64,000 nucleotides of DNA, from assembly GCA_902566635.1 (NCBI GenBank), contig CACFJP010000005.1:25779-89778 (forward strand), in the 5' to 3' direction. The DNA comes from an uncultured Bacteroidota bacterium (GTDB lineage: Bacteria > Bacteroidota > Bacteroidia > Flavobacteriales > Flavobacteriaceae). The notes beneath the pieces were generated by a model that had not been told where the DNA came from, ran no database searches, and was given only the letters and a program-made list of their open reading frames with translations. A program made the translations under genes and the position numbers. Below, one piece after another: positions 35,673 through 44,662 of this stretch. How positions within the stretch are numbered: the first letter of the stretch is position 1; every line of letters starts with the position of its first letter.

Positions 35673-36644
35673 TTAGGCGGACAAAGCCGCAATTAGTTCT
35701 GCTTTTTTCATTTTACTATAACCAGTCACACCAGCTTCTTTGGCAAGTGCCTTGAGTTCGGCGACTGTTTTACCACTCAAATCTTCTGCAGGTGCTTCCA
35801 CTGCCTTTTTCTCTTTGGGGGCAGGAGCTTCTTCAGCCACAGCTTCTTCTTTTACTTCTACTGCTGGCGTTTCTGCAGGTGTTTCTTCTTCTGTTTTAGC
35901 TGCTTCTGGAACCACTTCACCTTCGGTTTGAGCTGCATTGGCTTCGTCGCGTTCCTTTTGACGTTCACTCATTCCCGCTGCTATGGACTGTGTGACAAGA
36001 CTTAAAATTTTATCAATTGATTTCGACGCATCGTCGTTTGCAGGAATTGCAAAATCAACATCACGAGGGTCAGCGTTGGTGTCGACCATTGCAAAAATGG
36101 GGATGTTGAGTTTTTGTGCTTCGCGAACAGCAATATGTTCTCGACGTATATCGACAACAAAAAGCGCACCTGGCAAACGTGTCATTTCCGAAATCGAACC
36201 GAGGTTCTTTTCGAGCTTGGCACGCATACGATCGACTTGTAATCTCTCTTTTTTGGAGAGTGTGTTGAATGTACCATCTGTTTTCATACGATCAATCGCA
36301 GCCATTTTCTTAACAGCCTTTCGGATCGTTACAAAGTTGGTCAGCATCCCTCCAGGCCAGCGCTCAGTGATATAAGGCATAGTCACTTCGCTTGCTTTTG
36401 CAGATACGATATCCTTTGCTTGTTTTTTTGTAGCTACAAATAAAATCTTGCGACCAGAAGAAGCAATTTTGTGCAGTGCTTGCTGCGCTTCCTCGATTTT
36501 AGTAACGGTTTTATAAAGATTGATAATGTGGATACCGTTGCGCTCCATGTGAATGAAGGGCGCCATATTGGGGTTCCACTTTCTTGTAAGGTGACCAAAG
36601 TGAACACCTGCTTCTAGTAAGTCTTTGACTTCTATTTTTGACAT
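35673..36644 (-). CDS. rpsB: Ribosomal protein S2 with acidic linker and Rho_N/SAP-like tail
   Basis: 323 aa. Residues 1 to about 225 are normal S2: EAGVHFGHLTRKWNPNM, LFVATKKQAKDI, ITERWPGGMLTNF, PGALFVVDIRREHIAVREA, VDTNADPRDVDFAIPANDDA. After that comes an Ala/Glu/Pro-rich linker (about 235-287) and a 36-residue end (288-323) with LSGKTVAELKALAKEAGV followed by GYSKMKKAELIAAL. That ending closely matches the helix-extended-helix of Rho N-terminal/SAP-type nucleic-acid-binding domains. Most S2 proteins are 230-260 aa. The tail is in frame and rich in common codons, so it is not an artefact. The minus-strand region 36715-36760 contains TTTG and TAGTTTAG about 18 nt apart, a plausible promoter. 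Confidence 0.97.
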   Translation of the reverse strand: MSKIEVKDLLEAGVHFGHLTRKWNPNMAPFIHMERNGIHIINLYKTVTKIEEAQQALHKIASSGRKILFVATKKQAKDIVSAKASEVTMPYITERWPGGMLTNFVTIRKAVKKMAAIDRMKTDGTFNTLSKKERLQVDRMRAKLEKNLGSISEMTRLPGALFVVDIRREHIAVREAQKLNIPIFAMVDTNADPRDVDFAIPANDDASKSIDKILSLVTQSIAAGMSERQKERDEANAAQTEGEVVPEAAKTEEETPAETPAVEVKEEAVAEEAPAPKEKKAVEAPAEDLSGKTVAELKALAKEAGVTGYSKMKKAELIAALSA

Positions 36645-36781
36645 TGTTGTTTTCGTTTACGTTCCCTGATTAGCAATGAACAAGTGGCGAAAATCGACCT
36701 TCCTCATTTAGATGCTAAACTAATGGCAACAAATTATATACAAATGAATGAACTTATTGATATGCCAATGCTTACAAACGG

Positions 36782-37168
36782 TTAACGTTTGGAGAATTGG
36801 AATTTTTTACGGGCTTTTTTCTGCCCAAACTTTTTTCGCTCAACCATGCGAGGGTCTCTTTTGAGTAATCCTTCTGGCTTTAATGCCGAGCGGTGCTTCT
36901 CATCAACAGTACACAAAGCACGTGAGATACCCAGACGAATCGCCTCAACTTGCCCAGTTGGACCACCACCTGTGACAGAAACATTGAGATTGTATTTCCC
37001 TAAAGTGTCAGTCAGTGTGAATGGCTGATTAACTTTATACTGGTGTGTTGCCGTTGGAAAATAGGAGTCTAACGCTTTGTTGTTGATGGTTATTTCACCT
37101 TTTCCCTCAGACATATAAATGCGAGCAACTGCTGTTTTGCGACGACCAATGGAATGAATCACTTCCAT
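36782..37168 (-). CDS. rpsI: Ribosomal protein S9
   Basis: 128 aa, standard S9: GRRKTAVARIYMSEGKGEI, VTGGGPTGQVEAIRLGISRAL, LKRDPRMVERKKFGQKKARKKFQFSKR at the basic C-terminus that reaches the ribosomal P site. It follows rplM by 2 nt. The stop lies inside a small inverted repeat (36775-36791). Confidence 0.98.
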   Translation of the reverse strand: MEVIHSIGRRKTAVARIYMSEGKGEITINNKALDSYFPTATHQYKVNQPFTLTDTLGKYNLNVSVTGGGPTGQVEAIRLGISRALCTVDEKHRSALKPEGLLKRDPRMVERKKFGQKKARKKFQFSKR

Positions 37169-37170
37169 AA

Positions 37171-37626
37171 TTACTTTAGTTCGTTGATGTTTACATCGGT
37201 TGGTTTTTGGCCATCATAAGGATGTTCAGACCCAGCAACAACATAGAGATTTCGGAATAATTCCGCTCCAAGTTTGTTTTTGGGAAGCATACCTTTAATA
37301 GACTTTTCAACCAATCGAGTTGAATTTTTTTCGTGGATTTCACCAGCAGTCAAACTACGCTGACCACCAGGATAGCCTGTGTGGCGGATGTAGGTTTTTT
37401 TATTCCATTTATCCCCAGTGAGCTTGATTTTATCGGCATTAAGTACAATAACATTGTCACCACAGTCAGCGTGTGGTGTAAAACTAGGCTTGTATTTACC
37501 ACGTAACAATTTCGCAACCTTAGACGAAAAACGACCTAAGATTTGATCTGCAGCATCAATCACAACCCACTGTTTATCAGCGTTTTTCTTATTGATTGAT
37601 ACGGTTTTGTAACTTAATGAGTCCAC
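37171..37626 (-). CDS. rplM: Ribosomal protein L13
   Basis: 151 aa. Landmarks: WVVIDAADQILGRFSSKVAKLLRGK, YIRHTGYPGG, KSIKGMLPKNKLG and LYVVAGSEHPYDGQKP. The start is GTG at 37626 (GTG GAC TCA); no ATG is available at the N-terminus. First gene of the rplM-rpsI pair, with a strong promoter 56 nt upstream. Confidence 0.97.
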   Translation of the reverse strand: MDSLSYKTVSINKKNADKQWVVIDAADQILGRFSSKVAKLLRGKYKPSFTPHADCGDNVIVLNADKIKLTGDKWNKKTYIRHTGYPGGQRSLTAGEIHEKNSTRLVEKSIKGMLPKNKLGAELFRNLYVVAGSEHPYDGQKPTDVNINELK

Positions 37627-37681
37627 TATTTTTTATTTAATGCGTTGTCAATTTCCCTTTCAGTTTATTGAAAACGGGCTG

Positions 37682-37712
37682 CAAATGTACAATTTATAGA
37701 GTAAAAAGCAAA
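37682..37712 (-). promoter_or_regulatory. Promoter of rplM-rpsI
   Basis: Minus strand TTTG at 37712-37709 and TACATTTG at 37689-37682 with 19 nt between them, an ideal flavobacterial promoter, 12 nt past the polA stop. Confidence 0.7.
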
Positions 37713-37724
37713 CAATTATCAAAA

Positions 37725-40523
37725 TCAATGTGCCTCCAGCCAGTTGGTGCCTGTTCCCACATCGACAACCAGAGGAACTTGGAGTTTGTAGGCCTGTTCC
37801 ATTTCGGTTTTAATCATGTTTGTCAACGCATCGAGCTCTGATTTTCTTGCATCAAATACCAACTCATCATGCACTTGCAACAGCATTTGGGAGTCATAGT
37901 CTTTTAGTTTTTCATGAATCCGCAACATTGCAATTTTGATAATATCCGCTGCACTTCCTTGAATGGGCGCATTCACGGCGTTGCGTTCGGCAGCACTGCG
38001 AACAATACTGTTTTGCGAATTGATGTCTTTCAAATATCGCCGGCGACCCAAAATGGTTTCGACATAGCCATTTTCTCTTGCTAAATCGACTTGATTTCGT
38101 ATGTAGGATTTCAGCTGTGGGTAGGTTTCGTAATATGCATCAATTAAAGCTTTGGATTCCTTTCGATTCAGATTCGTTTGATTACTCAAACCAAAAGCAG
38201 ATACTCCATAAACAATGCCAAAATTAACCGTTTTGGCTTGGCTTCTTTGCTCTCTGCTCACCTCTTCCAAAGCAACATTAAAGACCTTGGCTGCAGTACT
38301 GGCGTGGATATCTTCTCCTTTTTGAAAGGCTTCTTGCATTTCTTTATCGTTACTCAACGAAGCAATCACACGCAATTCTATTTGTGAATAATCCGCTGCG
38401 AGTAAAACATGTTCTTCATCTCTTGGTATAAATGCTTTTCGAACCAATTGACCTCTCTCTGTCCGAATGGGTATGTTTTGAAGATTTGGATGATTGCTAC
38501 TCAATCGCCCTGTGGCAGCCACTGCTTGATTGAATATTGTATGGACACGATCTGTTTTGGGATTAACCTGCTGGGGGAGTGCCTCAATATAGGTGTTGCT
38601 TAATTTTTTGACAGATCTCCACTCTAAAATATCAGCAACAATCGCATGGTCTTTTGCCAAATAAGACAAAACTTCTTCCGCAGTTGAATATTGACCTGTT
38701 TTGGTTTTTTTGGGCTTGTCAACCAACTTAAGCTTGTCAAATAAAATAGGTCCTAGCTGTTTTGGCGATGCCAAGTTAAAGGGTTCACCAGCTTGCTCAT
38801 AAATTCGCTCTTCAAGTGTAGTTGTTTCTTTTTGAAATTGTATTGCCAATTCGTTTAAATAATCTACGTCGATATGTATCCCTGCGCTTTCCATGTCAGC
38901 CAACACATTGACCAAAGGCAATTCGATCTTGTTGAACAAATCGATTACTTCCTTTGATGCCATCTCAGTTACAAAATGTTTTTTAAGTTGGCAGGTCACA
39001 TCTGCATCCTCTACAGCATATTCAGTTTGTTTGTCTAGGGGAACATTTCGCATCGTTCCTTGGTTGGGTCCTTTTTTACCAATTAGTTCTGTTATAGGTT
39101 GTGGATGGTAACCCAAATAGTTTTCTGCCAAAACATCCATATTATGACGCATATCAGGATTGATCAGATAATGTGCAATCATGGTATCAAACAGAGGTGC
39201 TTGCACACTCATACCATATTGCTGCAGCACCTTGATGTCATATTTGAGGTTGTGCCCTACTTTCTCGATTTCGGAGCTTTGGAAGAAAGGCGCAAAATAG
39301 GTAAGTTTTATTTCACATGCAGTGCGATCTTCAGGGAAAGGCAGGTAATAACCAGTTCCTTTTTTCCAACTAAAGGCGATACCCACCAGCTCGGCAGTGA
39401 GTTCGTCCAGACCTGTGGTTTCTGTATCAAAGCAGACCGATTTTTGTTGAAGCAACCACTCCAACAACATTTCTTCTTCTTGGGGTGTTTGTATGGTTTG
39501 ATAGAGGTGTTCGGTTGTTAAAAGTGTTTTTAGACTCGACTCTGATACCATTTCACCTGTTCCTGGCTGATTGAACAAATCATAGGCGGCATGATCAGTT
39601 TTTTTGGATTTGTTGACAGGGCTTTCCGTTTCTTCTGCTACAGAAAAAAGTTTTTGAAGTCGACTGCCAAGTTGACGAAACTCCAACTCTTGAAAAATTT
39701 CCAAAACTTTATCTGTATTGGGTTGTTCTAGTATATATTTTTTTTCATCAAAACTCACAGGTACGTCTAAGAGAATACGAGCGAGTTTTTTGGAAAGGAT
39801 CCCTAGTTCTTTGTTTTCATCAATTTTTTCTCTCAATTTTCCTTTGATTTCGTGTGTATTGGCGAGTAGATTTTCCATCGAACCATATCGTGCTAAAAAC
39901 TTTCTAGCAGTTTTATCACCCACACCTGGCAACCCCGGGATATTATCAACTGAGTCACCCATCATCCCCAAGTAGTCAATGACTTGAGCTGGGTGTTCGA
40001 TATCAAATTTTTCTTGCACTTCCTTCACTCCCCAAATTTCAATGCCATTTCCTTTGCGCGAAGGAAGATACATGAATATATTAGGGGAGACAAGTTGTGC
40101 AAAGTCTTTGTCATGAGTCATCATATATACATCAAAGCCTTCGTTTTCAGCTTGTTTGGCCAGCGTTCCAATAATGTCATCGGCTTCGTATCCTTCTTTT
40201 TCGATGATAGGAATATTCATGGCTTCGAGCAGCGCTTGGATATAAGGTACAGCAATGCGAATAGCTTCAGGTGTTTCAGGACGATTGGCCTTGTATTCTG
40301 TGTAGATTTCCGATCGAACTTCAGAGCCACCTTTGTCAAAAGCAACAGCCAAATAGTTGGGTCTTTCTCTGTTGATTAGATTAAATAAGGAGTTTGTAAA
40401 CCCCATAACGGCACTGGTATCCATGCCTTTGGAGTTTATTCTTGGGTTTTTGATAAATGCGTAGTAACCTCTAAAAATCAGGGCGTAGGCGTCTATGAGG
40501 AAGAGCTTTTTTTTGTTTCCCAT
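37725..40523 (-). CDS. polA: DNA polymerase I
   Basis: 932 aa from the ATG at 40523 (the in-frame TTG at 40535 is disfavoured). All three domains are present: 5'-3' exonuclease (KLFLIDAYALIFRGYYAF, EGYEADDIIGTLA, GDSVDNIPGLPGVGDKTA), 3'-5' proofreading exonuclease with the DxE active site intact (CFDTETTGLDE) and polymerase (DYSQIELRVIASLS, motif B SQAKTVNFGIVYG, LLQVHDELVFD). It acts in Okazaki fragment processing and repair. A TACTTTTG box (40533-40540, minus) lies 9 nt before the ATG. Confidence 0.98.
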   Translation of the reverse strand: MGNKKKLFLIDAYALIFRGYYAFIKNPRINSKGMDTSAVMGFTNSLFNLINRERPNYLAVAFDKGGSEVRSEIYTEYKANRPETPEAIRIAVPYIQALLEAMNIPIIEKEGYEADDIIGTLAKQAENEGFDVYMMTHDKDFAQLVSPNIFMYLPSRKGNGIEIWGVKEVQEKFDIEHPAQVIDYLGMMGDSVDNIPGLPGVGDKTARKFLARYGSMENLLANTHEIKGKLREKIDENKELGILSKKLARILLDVPVSFDEKKYILEQPNTDKVLEIFQELEFRQLGSRLQKLFSVAEETESPVNKSKKTDHAAYDLFNQPGTGEMVSESSLKTLLTTEHLYQTIQTPQEEEMLLEWLLQQKSVCFDTETTGLDELTAELVGIAFSWKKGTGYYLPFPEDRTACEIKLTYFAPFFQSSEIEKVGHNLKYDIKVLQQYGMSVQAPLFDTMIAHYLINPDMRHNMDVLAENYLGYHPQPITELIGKKGPNQGTMRNVPLDKQTEYAVEDADVTCQLKKHFVTEMASKEVIDLFNKIELPLVNVLADMESAGIHIDVDYLNELAIQFQKETTTLEERIYEQAGEPFNLASPKQLGPILFDKLKLVDKPKKTKTGQYSTAEEVLSYLAKDHAIVADILEWRSVKKLSNTYIEALPQQVNPKTDRVHTIFNQAVAATGRLSSNHPNLQNIPIRTERGQLVRKAFIPRDEEHVLLAADYSQIELRVIASLSNDKEMQEAFQKGEDIHASTAAKVFNVALEEVSREQRSQAKTVNFGIVYGVSAFGLSNQTNLNRKESKALIDAYYETYPQLKSYIRNQVDLARENGYVETILGRRRYLKDINSQNSIVRSAAERNAVNAPIQGSAADIIKIAMLRIHEKLKDYDSQMLLQVHDELVFDARKSELDALTNMIKTEMEQAYKLQVPLVVDVGTGTNWLEAH

Positions 40524-40666
40524 TGTTGAAATCAAAAGTATGAATTATTCTTATGATTTGACAGCTTGTTTGTTACGATTGAGAACAGAATTTTGCACTT
40601 TTGGAGCATATTTTAACACAAAATATTATTTTAGCATCTAATGACAATCGAATAACAGCTCTAATT

Positions 40667-40963
40667 ATGTCAAAATTTGGAGACATTATTGATGCTAAAA
40701 TTCCTATCCTTCTCAATTTTTATTCTGATTTGGATGAAACCTCTGTGGAAATGCACGCCGTTCTTCGGGACGTTGCGGCTGCGATGGGGGATAATGGTAA
40801 AGTCATTAAGATTGATATTGAAAAAAACCCTAAACTTTCAGAAGCACTGCGTGTGCGAGGTTTACCAACTCTAATGATTTATAAAGGAGGTGAAATGGTT
40901 TGGCGGCAAAGTGGTGATCAAGACGCAAACACCATTATTTCACTGATGAAAGATTTTGTTTAG
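40667..40963 (+). CDS. Thioredoxin-fold protein lacking the CxxC active site
   Basis: 98 aa from ATG at 40667 (MSKFGDIIDA); the earlier start would add 22 non-conserved residues. The thioredoxin fold is evident: PILLNFYSDLDETSVEMHAVL at the beta-strand and helix that normally carry W-C-G-P-C, then GKVIKIDIEKNP and GLPTLMIYKGGEMVWRQSG with the cis-proline. The Cys-x-x-Cys is replaced by D-E-T-S-type residues, and no other cysteine occurs, so thiol-disulfide exchange is impossible. It might be a binding or chaperone-like thioredoxin relative. Divergent from polA; the stop interlocks with the DUF2723 gene (TTAG at 40960-40963). Confidence 0.8.
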   Translation: MSKFGDIIDAKIPILLNFYSDLDETSVEMHAVLRDVAAAMGDNGKVIKIDIEKNPKLSEALRVRGLPTLMIYKGGEMVWRQSGDQDANTIISLMKDFV

Positions 40964-43900
40964 TCCAAATTAGAAAACGGCGCAATAGTTTCATTATAAG
41001 TTTCCTCAAACGCTTCAGAAAACACTAGGTCATTTTCATTTCGTTTCACAGTCGAAACCAAGCTTTTGTAGGCCTGAATTTCAATACCAATCTCCATTTC
41101 AAAATAAGATAGTTGTTCATCCTCTAGTTTCAAGAATCGTTTAAGTAAGTCAATGTATTGCTGTGCAATTTCTGTGCTCAAATCACGAGCAAGTTCAACT
41201 TGATCTGAATCATAAAGAGCAGCCACAAAGGGGGTGAGCTGTGTGTAAAAATCATATTTCCCATAGATGTAGCTAAAGGGCATTATCGATTCAAAAAATG
41301 AATCATACAGAGCTGTCATGCTTTTGTGATCTTTGGCTTTGATAATTTCAGTGAGAAGAGATTTATATCGTTCCACATTTGCGACTATGTCTTCCATCAA
41401 CATCAGCTGTTCATCGCTATTCCACTGCGCATAGTAGCGCATGTATTCTTCGTAGCCAGAGGCGATTGTTGTTACAATTTTTTGGGCTTTATTAAGTGCC
41501 CCAGCGCGATAGTATGCTGCTGCAATTGGAATGACTAGGCTGTAATAACCAAAGGTTTCTATAGGCATTTTTTCCATCGCCAAATCGAGGACTGTTATGG
41601 CTTTTTCTTTTTGCCCTTCGTCGATTAAAGTTTCTGCCAATCGGTTGATGTTTGAACGGAACGAAATGCTGTTTTTTCTTGTTTCAGGGTCGTGATAAAT
41701 TTCTTTACTATCTGAGTTGCCCCAATCCCACTTCATGACGATGTCATACATGATATCAGTGTCAATCCGACCCATTTGGTAAGGGTTGTTTGGGTCAATT
41801 GGGGTTTTGATAGGGACGAGTTTATACACCAATCCATCGAGTTGCAGGTAGTCTTTCATCCAGAAATACTCACTGTCGTCATAGCTACCTCCTGTAAAAT
41901 AAATTGGTCGTTCCCAATCGTTATTGTGCAGGATATCCAGCATCATCAATCGGTTTTTGTAGAGCCCTGACGTTGGGAGATCAATGTCGATATAGTCCAC
42001 TATCAAATCAACATCTTCGGGCTTGACCACACCACTTTTCAATACATTTTGCTTGTTGACAGGCACCCGAATTTTATTGGTGGGATAATAAATCATCTGT
42101 TGGGTTGACTTGGGAATGTTGGTGGTTGAAACCTCGTATTGTTCAAGTAAAAACTTATAGCGTGTACGCGCTTGATCGCTACTGACCCAACGCATAAAAT
42201 CGTCGATAGACCAGCGTACAGAGTCGAGCAATGCCTCATGTTTGATATAATCTCTTATCCCATAGGCATACTGACTGTGCTTGAGTTGTGAGGGGATTGG
42301 AGAGCTGGTGTAGGTACGTCGTTTGAGTTGATCGATATACCAGTCTGTTGCGAGCAGTTGGGTATTAATGCTACGTACATCGGTGCGGTATCCCTCAATT
42401 TCTTGTGCATACCAAATGGCAAAAGTGTCATTATCTCCTATGGTAAAAATCATTGCATCCACATCTTCTTCCACCGAGTCAAGATAGGCCTTAGCAGTCG
42501 ATTGTGCAGTATATCGACCCGAGCGATCGTGATCGTCCCAATTTTGAGATGCCAGTAGCACAGGCACACACAGTAGACTCATTAGACCAACAATCGGAAG
42601 AGCAATACGAGGACGTACATAAGTTTTTAGTCGTTCATATATCGAAATAACACCCAAGCCAATAAATATGCTAAAAGCGTAGAACGAACCGACAAGTGCA
42701 TAATCACGTTCTCGTGGCTCAAAAACTCTTTCATTGAGGTAGACTTTAAGTGCCAGTCCTGTAAATAAAAACAGTAACAACATTACCCAAAATCGTTTGG
42801 GATCTTTGCGGTATAAAAAGGCAAATCCCAAAACACCAAACAAGAGTGGTAACATATAGTATTTGTTTTTTCCTTTGTTGTTTGCCAACTCGCTTGGCAA
42901 GTTGTCCTGTGGTCCCAACCGCCAGTTGTCGATAAATGAGAACCCACTGATCCAATTTCCATTGATGGGGTCTAATTTGCCTTGCAAATCATTTTGGCGA
43001 CCAGAAAAATTCCACATAAAATAACGCCAATACATATAGCCCATTTGAAAGTCAAATAGGTATTGGAGGTTGTCGAAAAAGGTTGGTTTTTCCACGTCGA
43101 GATAGGCGGCATATGTGGTTAAAAATTGGTGATAGTCATCGACATCCACTTGTCCTTCGTTCCAATCTGCGATAAAAGAATTGATGGTTTCGACAAGTTT
43201 TTCTTCGCCTCGGTATTCGGGTTTTACGTCAAAGTCAACTGTGCCATAATAGGTCATATAATTGACAGCGTTCCCACTGCTCCACATCCTCGGAAGGATT
43301 CCTTCGTGTTTGCTATTGCTATTGATGCGTGCTCTTTCCCACTCATTGACGATGACGTATCGTCCTGTTTTTTTATTTTTTTCATATTTGGGTTTATCAT
43401 CAACATAAGGTGTTATTTCGTCTTGCCCAGCATACATATCGGTAAACATTGGGCCATAGAACAAATGCGTATCTGGATATTGTTCAAGGTTGTAGTAGGC
43501 CAACAAAGCACGTGCATCAGCAGGGGCATTTTCGTTGATGACTGTATTGGCATTGGCACGAATAGGCAGCATGAGCCAAGAGGAAAATCCAATCAAAATA
43601 AAAAGAACACACAACAGCGCAGTATTGAGTTGTACCCAAGCCTTTCGATGCGTCAACCGAAGTGTATAAACAAAAAATAAAACCAAAGACAGCCCTGCTG
43701 CAATGGTGCCAGAGTGGAATGGCAAACCGATTTCATTGACAAAAAACACCTCGGCATATCCAAAATAAGCGAGGGTGCTTGGGAGTAATAATTTAAAGAT
43801 AAATAGCAGTACAGCCACAGAACACACATTAGCAATGATAAAGCCCTTGGGAGTAACAGTTTCTGCAGTTTTAAAATAGTACAGCATTCCGATGGCTGGA

Positions 43901-44484
43901 ATGGTCAATAGTCCCATGAAGTGAACACCAAATGATAAGCCAACGACAAAAGCAATCAGCACCAACCAGCGATCACCACGCGGCTTGTCCATGTCGGCTT
44001 CCCAACAAAGACCCAACCAAAATAATATCGATAAGATACAAGTTGCCATGGCATATACTTCTGCCTCAACAGCGTTGTACCAAAAACTATCAGTATAGGC
44101 AAAACCAACTGCTCCGACTAAGCCAGCAACCAAAACAAGGATTTGCGTATATGCATCATTTTTTTCAAAATCCACCAAACGACGAGCAATGCCAGTAATG
44201 GTCCAAAACAAAAACAGTACAGTAAAGCTACTGGCAATCACAGACATCATATTGACTGACAAGGCAATGTATTCTGGATTGGGCGCAAGGATGGCAAATA
44301 CTGCACCAACCATTTGGAAAAAAGGCGCCCCTGGCGGATGACCAACTTGCAACTTGGCAGCAGTGGCAATATATTCACCACAATCCCAATAGCTTGCAGT
44401 AGGTTCAACAGTCAGCAAATAGGAGATGAGTGAAATAGCGAAAGCGAACCAACCCAATCTCAGGTTCCAGATGCGAAAATTCAT
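40960..44484 (-). CDS. DUF2723 giant membrane protein (TMEM260-like)
   Basis: 1174 aa from ATG at 44484 (MNFRIWNLRLGWFAFAI); upstream codons add a polar stretch running toward the tRNA. The N-terminal about 620 residues hold about 12 hydrophobic helices with the DUF2723 signature TASYWDCGEYIATAAKLQVGH and PPGAPFFQMVGAVFA, reminiscent of GT-C glycosyltransferases such as protein O-mannosyltransferases. The soluble C-terminal half includes FTIGDNDTFAIWYAQEIEGYR and a TPR-like helical region near the end. TMEM260, the human relative, is an O-mannosyltransferase, so glycosyl transfer is plausible here but not shown. Confidence 0.85.
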   Translation of the reverse strand: MNFRIWNLRLGWFAFAISLISYLLTVEPTASYWDCGEYIATAAKLQVGHPPGAPFFQMVGAVFAILAPNPEYIALSVNMMSVIASSFTVLFLFWTITGIARRLVDFEKNDAYTQILVLVAGLVGAVGFAYTDSFWYNAVEAEVYAMATCILSILFWLGLCWEADMDKPRGDRWLVLIAFVVGLSFGVHFMGLLTIPAIGMLYYFKTAETVTPKGFIIANVCSVAVLLFIFKLLLPSTLAYFGYAEVFFVNEIGLPFHSGTIAAGLSLVLFFVYTLRLTHRKAWVQLNTALLCVLFILIGFSSWLMLPIRANANTVINENAPADARALLAYYNLEQYPDTHLFYGPMFTDMYAGQDEITPYVDDKPKYEKNKKTGRYVIVNEWERARINSNSKHEGILPRMWSSGNAVNYMTYYGTVDFDVKPEYRGEEKLVETINSFIADWNEGQVDVDDYHQFLTTYAAYLDVEKPTFFDNLQYLFDFQMGYMYWRYFMWNFSGRQNDLQGKLDPINGNWISGFSFIDNWRLGPQDNLPSELANNKGKNKYYMLPLLFGVLGFAFLYRKDPKRFWVMLLLFLFTGLALKVYLNERVFEPRERDYALVGSFYAFSIFIGLGVISIYERLKTYVRPRIALPIVGLMSLLCVPVLLASQNWDDHDRSGRYTAQSTAKAYLDSVEEDVDAMIFTIGDNDTFAIWYAQEIEGYRTDVRSINTQLLATDWYIDQLKRRTYTSSPIPSQLKHSQYAYGIRDYIKHEALLDSVRWSIDDFMRWVSSDQARTRYKFLLEQYEVSTTNIPKSTQQMIYYPTNKIRVPVNKQNVLKSGVVKPEDVDLIVDYIDIDLPTSGLYKNRLMMLDILHNNDWERPIYFTGGSYDDSEYFWMKDYLQLDGLVYKLVPIKTPIDPNNPYQMGRIDTDIMYDIVMKWDWGNSDSKEIYHDPETRKNSISFRSNINRLAETLIDEGQKEKAITVLDLAMEKMPIETFGYYSLVIPIAAAYYRAGALNKAQKIVTTIASGYEEYMRYYAQWNSDEQLMLMEDIVANVERYKSLLTEIIKAKDHKSMTALYDSFFESIMPFSYIYGKYDFYTQLTPFVAALYDSDQVELARDLSTEIAQQYIDLLKRFLKLEDEQLSYFEMEIGIEIQAYKSLVSTVKRNENDLVFSEAFEETYNETIAPFSNLD

Positions 44485-44570
44485 TTTTGTTTTTTGGAAG
44501 TACGAATGTACAACTTTCTCATTGGGTTGAGAAATCAAAAGAGAAGTATTGGCGTTCTCAAACTTTGTTT

Positions 44571-44578
44571 TATTTTTG
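44571..44578 (+). promoter_or_regulatory. -7 box of tRNA-Gln
   Basis: TATTTTTG, matching TAnnTTTG, ends 9 nt before the mature tRNA 5' end. An ATTG 19 nt upstream (44548-44551) could act as a weak -33 element. Confidence 0.5.
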
Positions 44579-44587
44579 CGTCGCAAT

Positions 44588-44660
44588 TGGCCTATGGTGT
44601 AACTGGCAACACGTCTGATTTTGGTTCAGAAGAGTCTAGGTTCGATCCCTAGTAGGCCAA
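44588..44660 (+). tRNA. tRNA-Gln (anticodon TTG)
   Basis: 73 nt cloverleaf read by hand: acceptor TGGCCTA/TAGGCCA (44588-44594 with 44653-44659), D stem GTGT/ACAC, anticodon stem TCTGA/TCAGA with loop TTTTGGT giving anticodon TTG, variable AGAGT, T stem CTAGG/CCTAG with loop TTCGATC, discriminator A. CCA is not encoded, as the next bases are CGA. Confidence 0.95.
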
Positions 44661-44662
44661 CG

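Noticed and set aside
36775..36791. Inverted repeat CAAACG/CGTTTG over the rpsI stop codon as a terminator
   Set aside because: No T-tract follows on the minus strand; it may be coincidental or an RNA processing site.
37655..37678. Hairpin CCCTTTCA/TGAAAACGGG near the rplM promoter as an r-protein leader
   Set aside because: The likely transcription start lies within the outer stem, so only a 5 bp AT-rich stem would be transcribed; too weak to claim a regulatory leader.
43126..43680. 184 aa reading frame antisense to the DUF2723 gene
   Set aside because: It mirrors a strongly supported coding sequence, its product is not protein-like and no promoter or start context supports it.
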